From Rhyacichthys aspro (Eukaryota > Chordata > Actinopteri > Gobiiformes > Rhyacichthyidae): a stretch of DNA of 64,000 bases. Numbering within the stretch: the first letter of the stretch is position 1; each line of letters begins with the position of its first letter. Below are positions 11,528 to 24,500 of the stretch, piece after piece. A model generated the notes under the pieces. It was not told the origin of the DNA and searched no databases. It saw only the letters and a list, made by a program, of their open reading frames with translations. Both the position numbers and the translations under genes were made by a program. The stretch spans positions 15,851,906 to 15,915,905 of the forward strand of contig CM072160.1 of the NCBI GenBank assembly GCA_036850595.1, read 5' to 3'.

Positions 11528-14500
11528 AACCGCAGAAATATTAACGAAATATAACACGGTGACTGTATGTACCAGGGCTATAACCCTCACTTTTACAGTT
11601 CAATCTTAGAGAACTCACACACATACTTGCACGGTTTTGTTATTAAGAGTGTGTTTTTTGTGTCAAGTTTAAATTGTGTTGATTTTTATTGTGGAATCAT
11701 TGGAAGGATGTTTCTTAAAGCTGATACATGGCTCCTTTCTACACATAAAGGAAATGTAAAAATGTTTTTGACTTACTGGAACACATTACAAATATAAATC
11801 CTTTTAATCAAATGTGATTTGTGCGTAACCTTTTCAGTCTCCTGGTGCCTGTCTTTCAGTGGTTTGCCTCACAGCACGACAGTAGGTGTAGGAGGGTCAG
11901 GGAGCACATGGTGTTAGCTGCAGTGCGAGGTAGGTCTGGCAGGAACGCGTTGGCAAAATCAATACGGAAGGAAAGTGGCCAGCTCTGTGGGAATCACGGG
12001 GTAATTTTCCCTCGTAAAACACTTCAGACGGGCTTCCTGTGTTGCATTGTGGGCAAAAATAGGAAGGAAACAAGGAGTCTGTCACAATTCAGAACACAAT
12101 CTGGTTTTAGCCGAGGTCAATACTGCAGTAAAAATGCGATTTATAATTAAATACATAAAAACATTAGTTAATATCAGGTTAAACTTGAAGTCAGGTTAAT
12201 TTGGTTGTTTGGAAGATTTTTTCTGGTCCACAAATACATTCCAGTTGTCATTAGCAGTTATAAAGACTTGTGGAGTAAATATGATAAAAGTGATGCCCTA
12301 ACAACACTAAAAACAAGTGGTTCCTTAATAATCTTGGTTTGACAAAGCTGTTGTCTATCAGAAATCTCTGCCTGGCATTTGTTTTCCGTGAAGCGTATCC
12401 ACACACAATGGCTTTTAACACGACCTCCAGCTTGAACAGCGTGCAAACTGAAAACATAAAAACCGCTGTCTTTTAAACGCTGATGTGATGACAGTCAGGT
12501 TTAAATCAAATCTGTGTTTTATCGTCAAAATGTGCGAGTCAGCCCTTAAACCGAAGTTAAGATGACACCACAGTGGAAGCAGATAAATGACAGAATATGG
12601 GTTGTGGGTGATAAGTGACCACCGTAAAAAAATGGGGTAAACCCAGTTCATAATTTCAACTCGCTGATGTTCATCTCTTCTGAAAGGACTTCCAGTAAAA
12701 GAGGAAATTTGAAGGATTGGAGATTTCAGCAGATGGCAGACAGTCTCTTTGGAACTGAGGGAAGGAGTCACAGCGGGAGCCCAGCGTAAAAAGAAAAGGT
12801 CAGAAGCTGCATAGTGAGTAGGATGAAAAACACCAGATACTTGTGGCTCCACTCTAAATATCAAGACTGTGTCCAGACCACAGGGAAAATGCCCAAACAC
12901 AAATGCAAAATCACAAAATACTGCCATATCATCAGTATATGAGCATTTGATCCATAAATTGCCAGAGAGAGACCCGTAGACATACATTTGATGAGGTTAA
13001 ATCATAGGTTTTCACAAGGTTGTCCCTGTTTCTAACTCATAGCTGGTGGTGAAGTGTTTCAATGCAAACCACAGACATTAATCTGAGGTGTAAATCTTCC
13101 TGTAATAGAGTCAGGGAGCTGCAGGCGACACCAAACCCGGAAACGACTGTCTATAAAGAATCATACAGTGTATATTCCATCACCGGGGAGCGCCCAAGTG
13201 ATCCATGTGTCAAGTTTTATGAAGCATTTCCAAGTATGTGTTTCCCCTCCACAGATCACTCTGGACTGGTGTAACGTGAAGACGCCTCACGCTGCGGCAT
13301 AAATTCGACCCTTGAAAGACAAATATTTTCCATTCACAAAGATTGTATTCCCTCGTGACGCTACGTAGAACTGTCCGGACAGTGACGGATGTCGACGAAG
13401 AGTGACGAGACGAAGAGTGTGTTACCTGAAGATACAGAGGAGTTTGAGGATTGAGTCTAACAAAATGATAAAAGTGGATAGAGCAGCCAGAATCTGTACT
13501 CAGGTAACAGTCTTAATACTTCAAGGGTCTCCAAATGCTTTATTTTTTTCAAATTCAACAAGTTGTTCAATCTTTAAGTAAAAAATGCTCCATAAGGCTT
13601 CAGCTTTGGTGTTGGGACTTTGTAGCACTTCTAAAAGGGGCTTTAAAGAGAAAAAAAGGGAAAAAAAACCCCAAAACATATTAAAACAAATGATTAAATA
13701 AGATGTATAAGTAGTCATCTAAATTATTTCTAGAATATGAAAGTATTTAGTGAAACAACTCAGGAAGTGTTTCTTAAAATATGTAACAGTGGTTAATTTA
13801 AATATATTGTATAACTAAATAGAAATGGAGTAAAATGGAGTAGCGTGGTGAGTGTGAGATACAGCTTGAACTAGTCGGCACTAGTTTAGCCCCAACTTAA
13901 TTATTATTACATCAGAGTAACTTGTGAAGCTTCTCTGAATCAATACTACTTTTTCTAGAATAAAATATATTATAGTAATATATTACTGCCCAAAACCAAG
14001 TACAGACACTAGTACTTAATATTTATTTCTGCCACACCATTGGCCAGTCATGCAGCAGGTGAAATCTCATCGCCTTCAGAAGGATACGATGGATTTCAAT
14101 TTGTAAACCCAACAATCTCAAAAGAATCCAGTTGATGCTCGAGGAAAAAACTTTTGAGCCTTCTTGTTTTTTTAGATGTTTTATCTGGAGCTTCCTTATA
14201 CTTTACTGGAACATTACTTAAAGTGAAAAGAGGAGTGTTGCAGTGAGTAAAGTAGAGTCTGTAGTATCGAAGGAGGTGACACATGTACAATACTAGAGTT
14301 TTAGATACCAGTGAGTCTTGAATATTGTTATCTGGACAACACAGATATATTAAATGCAAAAGACAAGTAGAAGCAGTAAATTTGACATTGCTTTTTCTCC
14401 AATAGAGACAAATGCAAAGACTGCACCTTTAACTCTCCTTTATTTTGCTTTCAGACAGGGCGCCCTTTTTATCACAACATGGCTGATCACACTGAGCTTC

Positions 14501-14763
14501 ATTACCCAAAGATTAACATGGGATCTCCAAAATGAACAATCCTCCCAGCGCCTCCAGCTGTTAGCGCTGTCAAAACCTTTTTCAACCCGAACCAAAACAT
14601 TTATGTATCGGGAGATCCCAGTGTGCCACAGCCTCCACAGACACATTATTTATGATTAGTTTGTGTTTATGGCCAAAACAATAGAATGAAAACAAAAGAA
14701 TGAAAAAACAACTTGGGTTAAGACAGGACAGGGTTTTAATATTTTTCATCCTCTGTGCTCAAA

Positions 14764-14900
14764 TGGACTTAAAAGAGATTGTAAACAAATCATGGTCCGA
14801 CCTAAAAGAGTGTAAATTAAAAAAAGTTTGACTTAAAAGAGTGTAAAGAAAACAAAGTTTGACTTAAAAGAGTGTAAATTAAACAAAGTTTGACTTAAAA
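14764..14900. repeat. 31-bp minisatellite, about 4.4 copies
   Basis: The unit contains GACTTAAAAGAGTGTAAA followed by an A-rich spacer and GTTT. Unit starts fall at about 14764 (diverged), 14795, 14826, 14857 and 14888, with a constant 31-base spacing. The right-most copies are nearly identical, and copies diverge to the left. It is tandem, with no spacers, so it is not a CRISPR array. Confidence 0.85.
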
Positions 14901-17900
14901 TGGTGCTGTGCATTGTGTTAGAAACCTAAATAAGTAGATAAACAACAACAAATAATGTGTCTGTCTTTTGCAAAGCCACTTTAAATTTTAGGTTTGAGTT
15001 ATGACCCTCTGAGGCTGCTGTAGTTTGTAGATAAGAGTTTTAAGTGAAGCAGTAAAGAATAATCTGAACAATTCCAAGCGATGGCTACGTATAAATGCTG
15101 CGTTTGTAAATACTGAGGAAAAAAAAGAGAGAAAATACAGTCCAGTTTAATCCAAGCACCAGTCCCTGAAAGTAATGACCATCAGTGTTTCTCCAGCTCG
15201 GTCCGCCATCACACTGCTCACTGTTTCTCTATTAGTTTTGGAAGTGTCTTCTTCCTTTAGGGATGAGCTTTAGATGTTATGACAGTAAAGCACTCTCTGA
15301 ACTCCGGTCACATCTTTGCCAGCTTCTCAACTGTTGTCCCGGAAGTTTAAGTTTTTTTTTAATTCTTTTTCTTACAAACTTGTTTAACCAAAATATGTTC
15401 ACTTCTGGGAGTCAGTATCTGTGCCCTTCCTGAGCGATGGCTGTGTGGTCCCACGGAAATACTTCTGGGATTTGTTTGTACAGATGTCTTTAACACAGGT
15501 GCTCGTGCTAAAGCTGAACAACATATCTAAAATGAATCCCAACAAAAACATGAACGATATATGTAGTTGATGCAGTGAAAGTATAACGTGGGGTTAAATG
15601 AGGTGAACTGTCTGGAGCAGTGACAAACTGAGCTCAAGGACTTCCGACCTCAGCTGAACGAAGCTCTAGGTTTTTTTTTTTTGGTTTTTTTTTACAGTTT
15701 TTCTACTGATTTGTTTTCAAAACTCAAAGTATGGGACGACCAATTAAATGCAACAAACCCACGGGTAATTTTTTTTATTTCTTTCATTACCATAAAAAAA
15801 GAAAGTCAGAGAACCTTCTAGTGAATGGCTCCAGTCCCAATCATTTATTTATAATGTTGATAGTATTCATTCATTACAAAGGTTTGGGAATTGCTAATAT
15901 TATGACAGCTGCTCAGTGAATCAGGGTGAACCTTTCTTTACATAAAATATGGATTATATATTATCTATACTTTGCTTTCTTTGGCTTGCATTAATGCGTC
16001 CTGTTTATTTAAGCAAAATGACACGATTCATTTCAGAAGAATTCGATGCATCTCTTTAAAAATATGTGCATTTGTTCCTAAACCAAAGCCATGACCTGTG
16101 CAAATAAACACCCATAACATTACACTTTTCATAAAGAGTAGGTGGCCTGTTGAAAGTTTCTGTCCCGAAAGCACAGAATTAACACCAACACATAAACGAC
16201 TGGCAACTGGTTTATTGTTAATTGTTTCAACGGGAAAAATCTGACAAAATGAAACATTTAAAAAAAACACACATTTAATGGAGATGTTCACAAATAATGA
16301 GTTTTGAGGGTTCCTTTCATTTTCCGCCACGACATACACACACAAAAAAACGTACAAAAATTGAAGTGTTTAAAGTGAAATGTTAACAAAAATGGAAACT
16401 GGGGAGATTGAAGGGACAGCTTATAGTTATAATTTACCAAATAGTTTCAAACCATTATTTTCCCTTAGGTTTGGTTATTTATAAATCTGGCTGCACTTCA
16501 TGTACCGACTGTGACATACTGTACACTCCAGCCAGTTCACACATGAAAAAGTACAAAACGCAGAAAATTCCCTTTAAGAAAGACAGTGAAACAACTTAAA
16601 AACTTGGAAAATGGTCTTCATGGAACTGGCACTGAATGTGATTGCTTGTGTTTTTGTCTGTAAACAGTATACGCTCAAACGACTGCACTGATTTTTAGGG
16701 CTATGGCCAAGAAACAATGTGAAATATAGAATGATTTCAGAGCATCATTTACTGAAATCCCAAAACTATCTGTGGTCCACGCCTTTGGAGAAAATGTACA
16801 GTAGTCACTCTTCATCAAGAATGAATTCTGATGACCCTGGCCAGCCATCTTAAAGAATGACTCTGGTCTCTGTGGTTGTATTTCCAGAAGGCAGTACTGA
16901 CAGACACATTTGAATCTGAAGTAAATAAGAAAGCCTGAGTGGACTAAATTCTGACTGTAACACTCACAGACTGAAAAACACAAACAAATCCAAAGTACTG
17001 GAGCAACACAGGGACACAATACATCCATGTTTAAAAGCGATACAAAAAGACTTCCCCTAGGAAAAAGGATTCAATGTTAAATACGACATATGCAAGAAGG
17101 GTAAAGGTAACTGTCATTATTGTCTGGTCCGAAGGGTGTCGTAAAGAAAATTCAAGTCTTGTATCATGTCTTTTATCAACACTTCATTGTTCGTATAGGC
17201 ATTAGAGAAAACAATTGAAAAAAGAATCTAGGGCTTAGGAAAAGTGGATTGATATGGAGATTCAAAGCATGTGCTGGTTGAGCGTTTGTCTGATTATGTA
17301 TAAAAATGTTTTCTGGCAGTAAAAGGAATGGAAAAGTTAAAAAAAGCAAGAATTTGCATTTCCAAATGGATAAAATTGTGGTGAAACACCACATGTTAGT
17401 CAGCTGTGAAGTGTGACTGTGACTGCTGTTCTTTGTGTTAGCGGCGTCACTTCTCGGGACACTACAGACATGTTTCAGTGCTGTCGACGGGACGCACCGA
17501 TGTACCAGAGGGACTGATAAACACAGGATCTGCACCACTGACATGAGCTCTCAGGATTCCTCACTGAACACATAGAGTCTGCCACAAACAACTTCAACAT
17601 AAAGGATACATGTTATAATGCTAAAAACTCACACACAGATACGGATAGAGATTTGTCCATTTTAAAACATCTGTCATGAAAATACATTAATTCTTTTTCT
17701 CTTTTCAAGTCAAATCTATGAAATTGTCTTTGGTCAAGAAAAATATCTTTATATCTACAAGCAATAAATGTCATTTTACAGGAATGAACAAACGAGTACT
17801 GGAGATCATGGAACTGATCAAAAGGGGAAAGCTGATACTAAGTATCTAATCATTTTCATTTGGACAGCTCCAAATATTTAAAGTGCTTTTGCATTATTCC

Positions 17901-17985
17901 CTCAGCATTTAATGTGAGAAAAAACATCCATCGAAGTAAGGCAGATTGGTTTGATCTACTCAACGTACTTTAAAAAGTAAAGATG

Positions 17986-17987
<2 letters not shown>

Positions 17988-18056
<69 letters not shown>
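17988..18056. repeat. Compound (TA)n(CA)n microsatellite
   Basis: About 24 uninterrupted TA units are followed by about 11 CA units. It lies just downstream of the rasa2 stop codon in the transcript direction, so it is probably in the 3' UTR or immediately flanking it. The array length is likely polymorphic. Confidence 0.97.
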
Positions 18057-18515
18057 TTCGTTCCAAAGAGGGAAAGACACTAAGGGCAGAATTATTCGAT
18101 CGGGATAAAAGCAGAGGTCAGGCCTCCAAAAGGATGATGATTATCCATCAACTTTTCATCACAGGTGTAAATATAAAATTAGCAGCCTATTCACACACCA
18201 TCTACAGATGCCTTCTTCACACAGCTTTGGACATGAGAGAGGGCACAGATGATATGATATAAATAAAGAAAACAACAGAGTCTCGTCGTCATGTGCCTGT
18301 GATTCAGAGAAAGAGAGGGACCGAGAGGCTTCAGACAGCACTAAGACCTTGGTTTGAGGACATCCTTCTTCACATTTCGCTCTTAGGCTGTCACGGCTGT
18401 AGTGGACTCATGTCTTCCAGATGACACTCAGGGGGCCCTGTTCGACTCCAGGGGCCCTTGGGGACCCCACTGTGAGGTGTCTGCTCAGAAAGCACACAGA
18501 CTCTGGTTGTGTGCT

Positions 18516-21500
18516 TTATGAGGTCTTCCCTATGATCGGATTGTCCCTGAAACACATTTAAACTGTCATTATCATAATGAACTGTTTTAACTGTAAACTT
18601 AGTTGTTGAAGGCTCCAGACTTACAAGCTGCCGTACTGAGCCGCGGTGTCGCCCCGGAGGTTGTGCTGCCGCTGAAGCTCCTCCATGACATTTCGGAGCT
18701 GTTTGAGCGTCTGAAAGGTCTCTTTGGGTTCCTGAATGGTGAACTTGGAGTATTCCTCCTGCTCCCGCTGAGGGCCCTGGTACACTGCCATGGTGGCACA
18801 TGCATCTGCACCACAACACTCACATATTATTGGTAATGAAACAATACAGGACTTCTTTTTGTTCATATGGGCATTCACACCAAATGATTCATGGTCATAT
18901 TAAAAACCACAATGAAGTGCTCAATGTTATACAACAGTGGAAACTTAAATGATTACAGCTTTTGTGAGTTTTATGTAATTCATAAAACTAGCATCAGAAG
19001 AAGATACTAACCCTCCATGTTTTGAAGCTTGGCATCATTTAAAGAGAGAAGGGAGAAGATCCTCTCTGTTTCTCGGTCACAGTCGATGTCCAGCTGCAGA
19101 TTGGCCAACATAGTGCTGCGGGACAAGAGAAGAAGAACTCATATATTCATGTTCATTCACCAGACTCCTGAACCACATTCGTGAGCTCCTACAGTATGAA
19201 ATAGTTAGCTAATTAGCAACAAGCTGACACAGCATGTAATTCAATATACAGATAATGCTTACGTTATACATACAAGCCCGAGCTAATGCTGCATAACTTC
19301 TGCATTATTATGTGTATCTCAGAAGACCACAACAGTTCATGCCTCTTTCTTTGTCTTTACATAAAATTTAATAGTTCTGGTTTGTGTTGCATAATGTGTT
19401 TGTTCTCAGAAAGTCTCCTCATCGTGAAGTGTTTACCACATGTTCCTGAATAAACAGCGGCGCAAATCTCATTTTCACGCCGAAGACGAGGAGGACTCAC
19501 GTGGTGCAGGGTTTACAGCCCGGCGCGTTGGTGTTCTGGCTTTTGCAGCACTGCCAGGCTCCACCGCTGTAGGTCGACGGGTGGAAGGTGCTCAGTCGGC
19601 CCTCGTTGCAGCGGCTCACCTGCCCCAGGACCTCCAGCCACTCACTGGCCTCCACGCAGTTTCCTGCTTGAACGTACAGGGGCTTCTCCGAGTGCACCAC
19701 CTGAAACATCTGACACATAACGCGCACATTGAAACGTATCTTATAAACAGACATTCACATCTGCTTCGCACTGACACCATTTTAAGGAACACTCAACGTA
19801 TTCTCAAGGATTTCCAGAGCTGTTACGTAAAAACCCTGCACTGACTTCTATTGAGCTCAGGGTGAATAAATCGTCACAGAACCAGTTTGATCGATCGCAG
19901 CGTGTTTGTTTTCACACGCGGCTCCGTCCAAGTCCCATAACAAGGGAACGCAGCTTCAAAGTGATGATTGGGAGTCTGTGGGGACTGGCCTTACATTTTT
20001 GCGGTTGAAGGCACTTTCATCCAGCTTCTCCACCGCCTGGATGTTTTTGACACTGATGATGCAGAGGGCCTCTTTGCCTGAAAGCAGAAGTCATTCTGTC
20101 AGTACTGCTCCAACAATAATACACACTCAGACTGACTTTAGGCTTGTGTTTTCAATGATGGGCTCTGTGTAACCTACATAAACACAATTATTCACAGTGT
20201 GTCTCAAGAACGATGATGATGTGTCCCTTATTACATATAAATGAACACATATTTCATGAAATATCCACTAAACTCCAGTGGCAAACTACTTCTCATGTTG
20301 AATTTATAAAATGTTTTCATGATCATTCTTAGCACCTGAAATACAGCAGTATGTAACTCACCAGCATCCAAAAGTCTTGAACTTGTTGGTAAAGAATGAG
20401 AACCTTGTGCAGCCCTTGATTTGATTAGTTTAGGGTTTATAAAGTGAAGACCTCTTTTGTTACTACTTTAATCCTAGTTTTTAGAAAAGCACCTTCTTTG
20501 TTGTAGATATACACTTGTGTAGCAGTTGTATCATGACACTATTTCCATAGCTTATGTTCCATTTCTGCCCAGCTCCACCCCCCACAGTGAAAACAAAAGC
20601 CAAACCCCAACAGAACTTGCCCACTTGGAGGAAATGAGGCCATAATATCTTAAAAATGTGTGTTATAAATCAACAGGTTTTAGGAAACCTTTTCATGTGT
20701 TTACTGGGACATATTCCTGATGCACTTGTACAATATGAGCATGTGGTTCAGTCACTTTTGATGTTAGCCAGGAAGGCCATACCTCTATGGAAGTCACTGA
20801 TCTATGATGTTATTACTCTTATTAGACTGGGACATTATAATGAGAGAAGTTCCCAAATTTTTATAAAGAATTGGAAGAAGCCACTGGAAGTACTGGGAGT
20901 GTGCTGTAATGTGGATTTCAATGGAAAACCACCAGTCTTGTTTTTTATTTAATTAAAAAAATGATATATGTATAAAAAATGTGTCATCTGTGATAAGGTG
21001 GTTTGGGACAGAAGCTGTGGTAAAGTCTCACCTTTATGTTTATGGTATGATAGCTCCCTGTTGGTCACTCGGAGCCATCTTTTTTTAAAGTTTTTCTTGC
21101 CGAGGCGCTTTGTCCTTTGGGCCCGCTTTTGAACTTCTCTATTCGAAAAACGATACACAACACATACAGGGTTTAAAAGACTGCTCCTAACAATTCAATT
21201 GAGGTAAACATTTGTCCTGTCTGACTACAACTGACTCAAATCCAATTACATGTTTCTGATTGATGATAAAAAATTTAGGTCTATGACGTCAAGTTACATA
21301 TTAAATAAAGCACTGTTGCAATCTCATGTTCAACAAGGCGATTCTCTAAAGGTCACTAAAATACTAGATACTGCAGTTACAATCTGAGACTACTGTTCTT
21401 TTGGAGAATAGTTTGAGATTTCTTGGAGAGCACCAGAGCCAGCCATGCTACATTTCATGGATAATGGACAAACTGGTTTTTCAAAGAGAGGCATCAGGTC

Positions 21501-24500
21501 GGTGATGTTTACACCAAAAGTAATGGAATTGTATTTCATTATGTTTTTTTATTGTAGGGATTTATTTTGATTTGTATTCTCAACCAAACCCTTTTTATCA
21601 AGTGCTACCATTGAGTGACACTGGTGTGGAGAAGACACACTCACCCTTCTTTAAGAACCAGAGCGTCCTCTAGGCCACTGGATTCTTTGTTGACATTTGA
21701 GGATATCTCATCAAGAAACTGGAACATGCAAAAGATTATAAGGACTAACAACAAAAATATTATACTAATTGAAATCGTTTAGTAAAAAGAAATATACCTT
21801 TTTCACTTTTTCAATACACTTCTCTTCTTGGAATGATTTGAAGAAGTCATACATGTAAGTTTCCTTAAAGCTGGACTGAAATAAAGAAAATAAAGGCTGG
21901 GATCCTGTTTTTTACAGTCTCTATTTGAGGATACCAAGTTTTTTCAGAAGTAACTGTCTTACCAGTTTTTTGGACAAACTGCCCCAGCTGCCCAGGGTCT
22001 GAATGGTTTTAGAGATGAGCGTTAGAGTCCGGGAAATGTCAGGATCCTACAATCAAGCAAAATGGGAGTGAGATTTTCCTCTTAAGTGAATAAGGCTGGA
22101 ATAGTTGATGTGTTAGGTCATGCACTCACAGGATGATGGGAGCGGAGTTGAAAGGAGTGAGGAGAAAGTACAGCAACAGCAAAGAAACGCAAGAACACAA
22201 AGCTGCTCACAGCTGAGTACTGAACGTGTGGATCAGCTGTGGAGAGAATGAAATCATGTCATTAGGGTTTAGTTTCAAAGATTAGCATTTGTTTTAAGTG
22301 TAGTGAGTGGGCACAGTGAAATTAATGTTTTAGCTCCACCTTATGGAGAATACTGATAATGACAAGTGACTTCAGTGATGTAGTCAAGTCCAGATTCAAG
22401 ACCAAGTCACCAAGACCATTCTGAGTCCAGTCCAAGTCTTACTTGAAGTACAAGTCCGAGTCCAAAAACGTCAAGTCTTAAGTCTTGAGCGTAGGTTCAA
22501 GTCCAAGTCAGTAAAGATGGGTCCGAGTTGAGTCTAAGTTAAGTCTAAGTTGAGTCCAAATTAGTTCAATTCAAGTCACTATATTTAGTTACAAATTTGA
22601 GTTGTTTGTATATATTTTGTAGCTTACATATTTCATGACAACATATTTATAGCCATTGCTTTTGCTAAGATTTAATCTAGGCCAATAGAATATGGCAAAA
22701 AGACTGTACCCATAGAGAAATGAGCCTAGTGACTCAATCATTTACGCGTTTTTTATTACTGAAACTTTTTTTTCTAGAAACAGACATGGCTTATGATTTG
22801 GAGTGAAGTGTACCTGGGAAACGTTTGCAGGCCAGGTGTCTCAGGGACCTGAAGACGTCACACATCAGAGGGGGGCAGTTGGCACTGGACTGAGTGATGG
22901 AGGAGAAAACCTTTTGGACATAACCCTGAAGGTTCTCCTGCAATGAGAAGAAAAATAGTTAGTTGTTCAACCACTTACAGTACTCTAGTAAAGAATATTC
23001 AAATACAGAAAGAGGGAATTACCTTGTTGATTTCAACGTTATCGCCTTCTTTTAGTCTAACAGGGTCAATCTCACATGTTTTATTGGATTCACATATCTA
23101 AGAAAAACATCCACAAACCATGATTAAAATGGGGCTCATAAATATAACTGACAGACTGTCTACTTTGTTCCTACCTCATCTATTACAGGCTTCAGGGTAA
23201 CAGCCAGGTAATTCTTCCCCACGATCTTCATCATGTCATCAATGCACCGTGTCGCCAATGAGTTTCCACGGAATATAGTGTTTGCCTCCCTGGATTGAAA
23301 AAAAATGGTAATGAGACATTTTCATAAACATGACTATTATAATATTAAATGCTATTTTTCTAGAAGTTATATTGAGGAAAGTATTATAGAAGTACTGTAG
23401 AGCAGGGGTGTCAAACATGCTAGAAGGTACAATCTGGCCCGTGGGTTGAATTTGGAAAGTGAGAAAATTACATAGAAGACATAAACTGCAATTTAGGAAA
23501 TTGGAGTTGTCATTATTTATAGGTTATTATGTAATTATTTTACTGCTGCAGCCCACATCAGATCAAACTGGTCTAAATGTGGTCCCTGAACCAAAATGAG
23601 TTTGACACCTCTGCCTTAGAAAGACACGAGGATATACTCACTGAGTGTTATCCAGCTCTAGTGCTGCTAGAGCAGAAACAAAAGGCACGAAGCGACTGTG
23701 GTAAAGCAGCAGTCGAACCATGGGCAGAACAGCCTCATACCGCTCTCTGCAGATGTCCCCCAAGATATGAGCTGCTGACGCCGAGATGGGCTGTCAGAGA
23801 TAAAGAATGATAAAAAATAGATTGTTTTGAGAGGAGAGTTCAAAGTATAGATGCAAATTCTTCAATACAGAACAACAGGTCTTAGATTTCATATTACTTG
23901 AGCTTGCTTTACCTTCACATCTGGGGATTTGAGCAGCAAGTTGCAGAGTGGAGTGTAGCAAGCAGATGGCAGCACTGTGTCTTCTATGTAGGTCAGCCTC
24001 AAACGCAAAGATCCTAAGTCATCGGACTTGGACTTGTTGCCATTCCCTTTTGGCTGAAGTAGATACCTATGGGACCATACAGTTTCTTTGGGTAATAAAG
24101 TAACAGTAAGTCTACATTTCCCATTGAATTGAAATTGGTTAAAAATGCTTAATAATCAACATTCACTTTTTTAAATCGTAGAGCTTCTTTCTGGTTTCTT
24201 TTTTTTAACAATTGTGCATGGTATACATTTAAAATAAGCGATTTCAAAGGAACATTTAAGGATTAGTTTCATGCAGAAAAACATGACACATGAAGACCAA
24301 CAGGTGGAGCAAAACACACACTGCTAAAAGATGTGGAGTTATACTGAATTGCTTGTCCATAGGCAGCTTGCTCTGTGATTGTGATATACAGACGTTTCCT
24401 TGGCGTGTGGACACTTTACCTGTCCTAATTTGATTAAACTGTTTCTCTTTTTGTTTGCAGCATGGAGCGGTTCCTGTCATAAGCGCAGGACAGGAGGTAC

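Larger units (their letters stand above)
11528..18515. other. Convergent intergenic region and 3' UTRs
   Basis: The region lies between the stop of the TMEM255 gene and the stop of rasa2, so both 3' UTRs fall here. A possible ATTAAA signal for the former is at 12146-12151. Several minus-strand AATAAA words (for example TTTATT at 16211-16216 and 16014-16019 on the plus strand) could end rasa2, so I cannot place its terminus. A 190-codon minus-strand ORF (12415-12987) has no recognisable features. A 31-bp tandem repeat and an AT/AC microsatellite are listed separately. Confidence 0.45.

Noticed and set aside
12415..12987. 190-codon minus-strand ORF as a protein-coding gene
   Set aside because: No domain, no splice partner and no family resemblance. 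I kept it only as a low-interest finding.
14764..14900. CRISPR array
   Set aside because: Repeats are directly tandem without unique spacers, and the DNA is eukaryotic.
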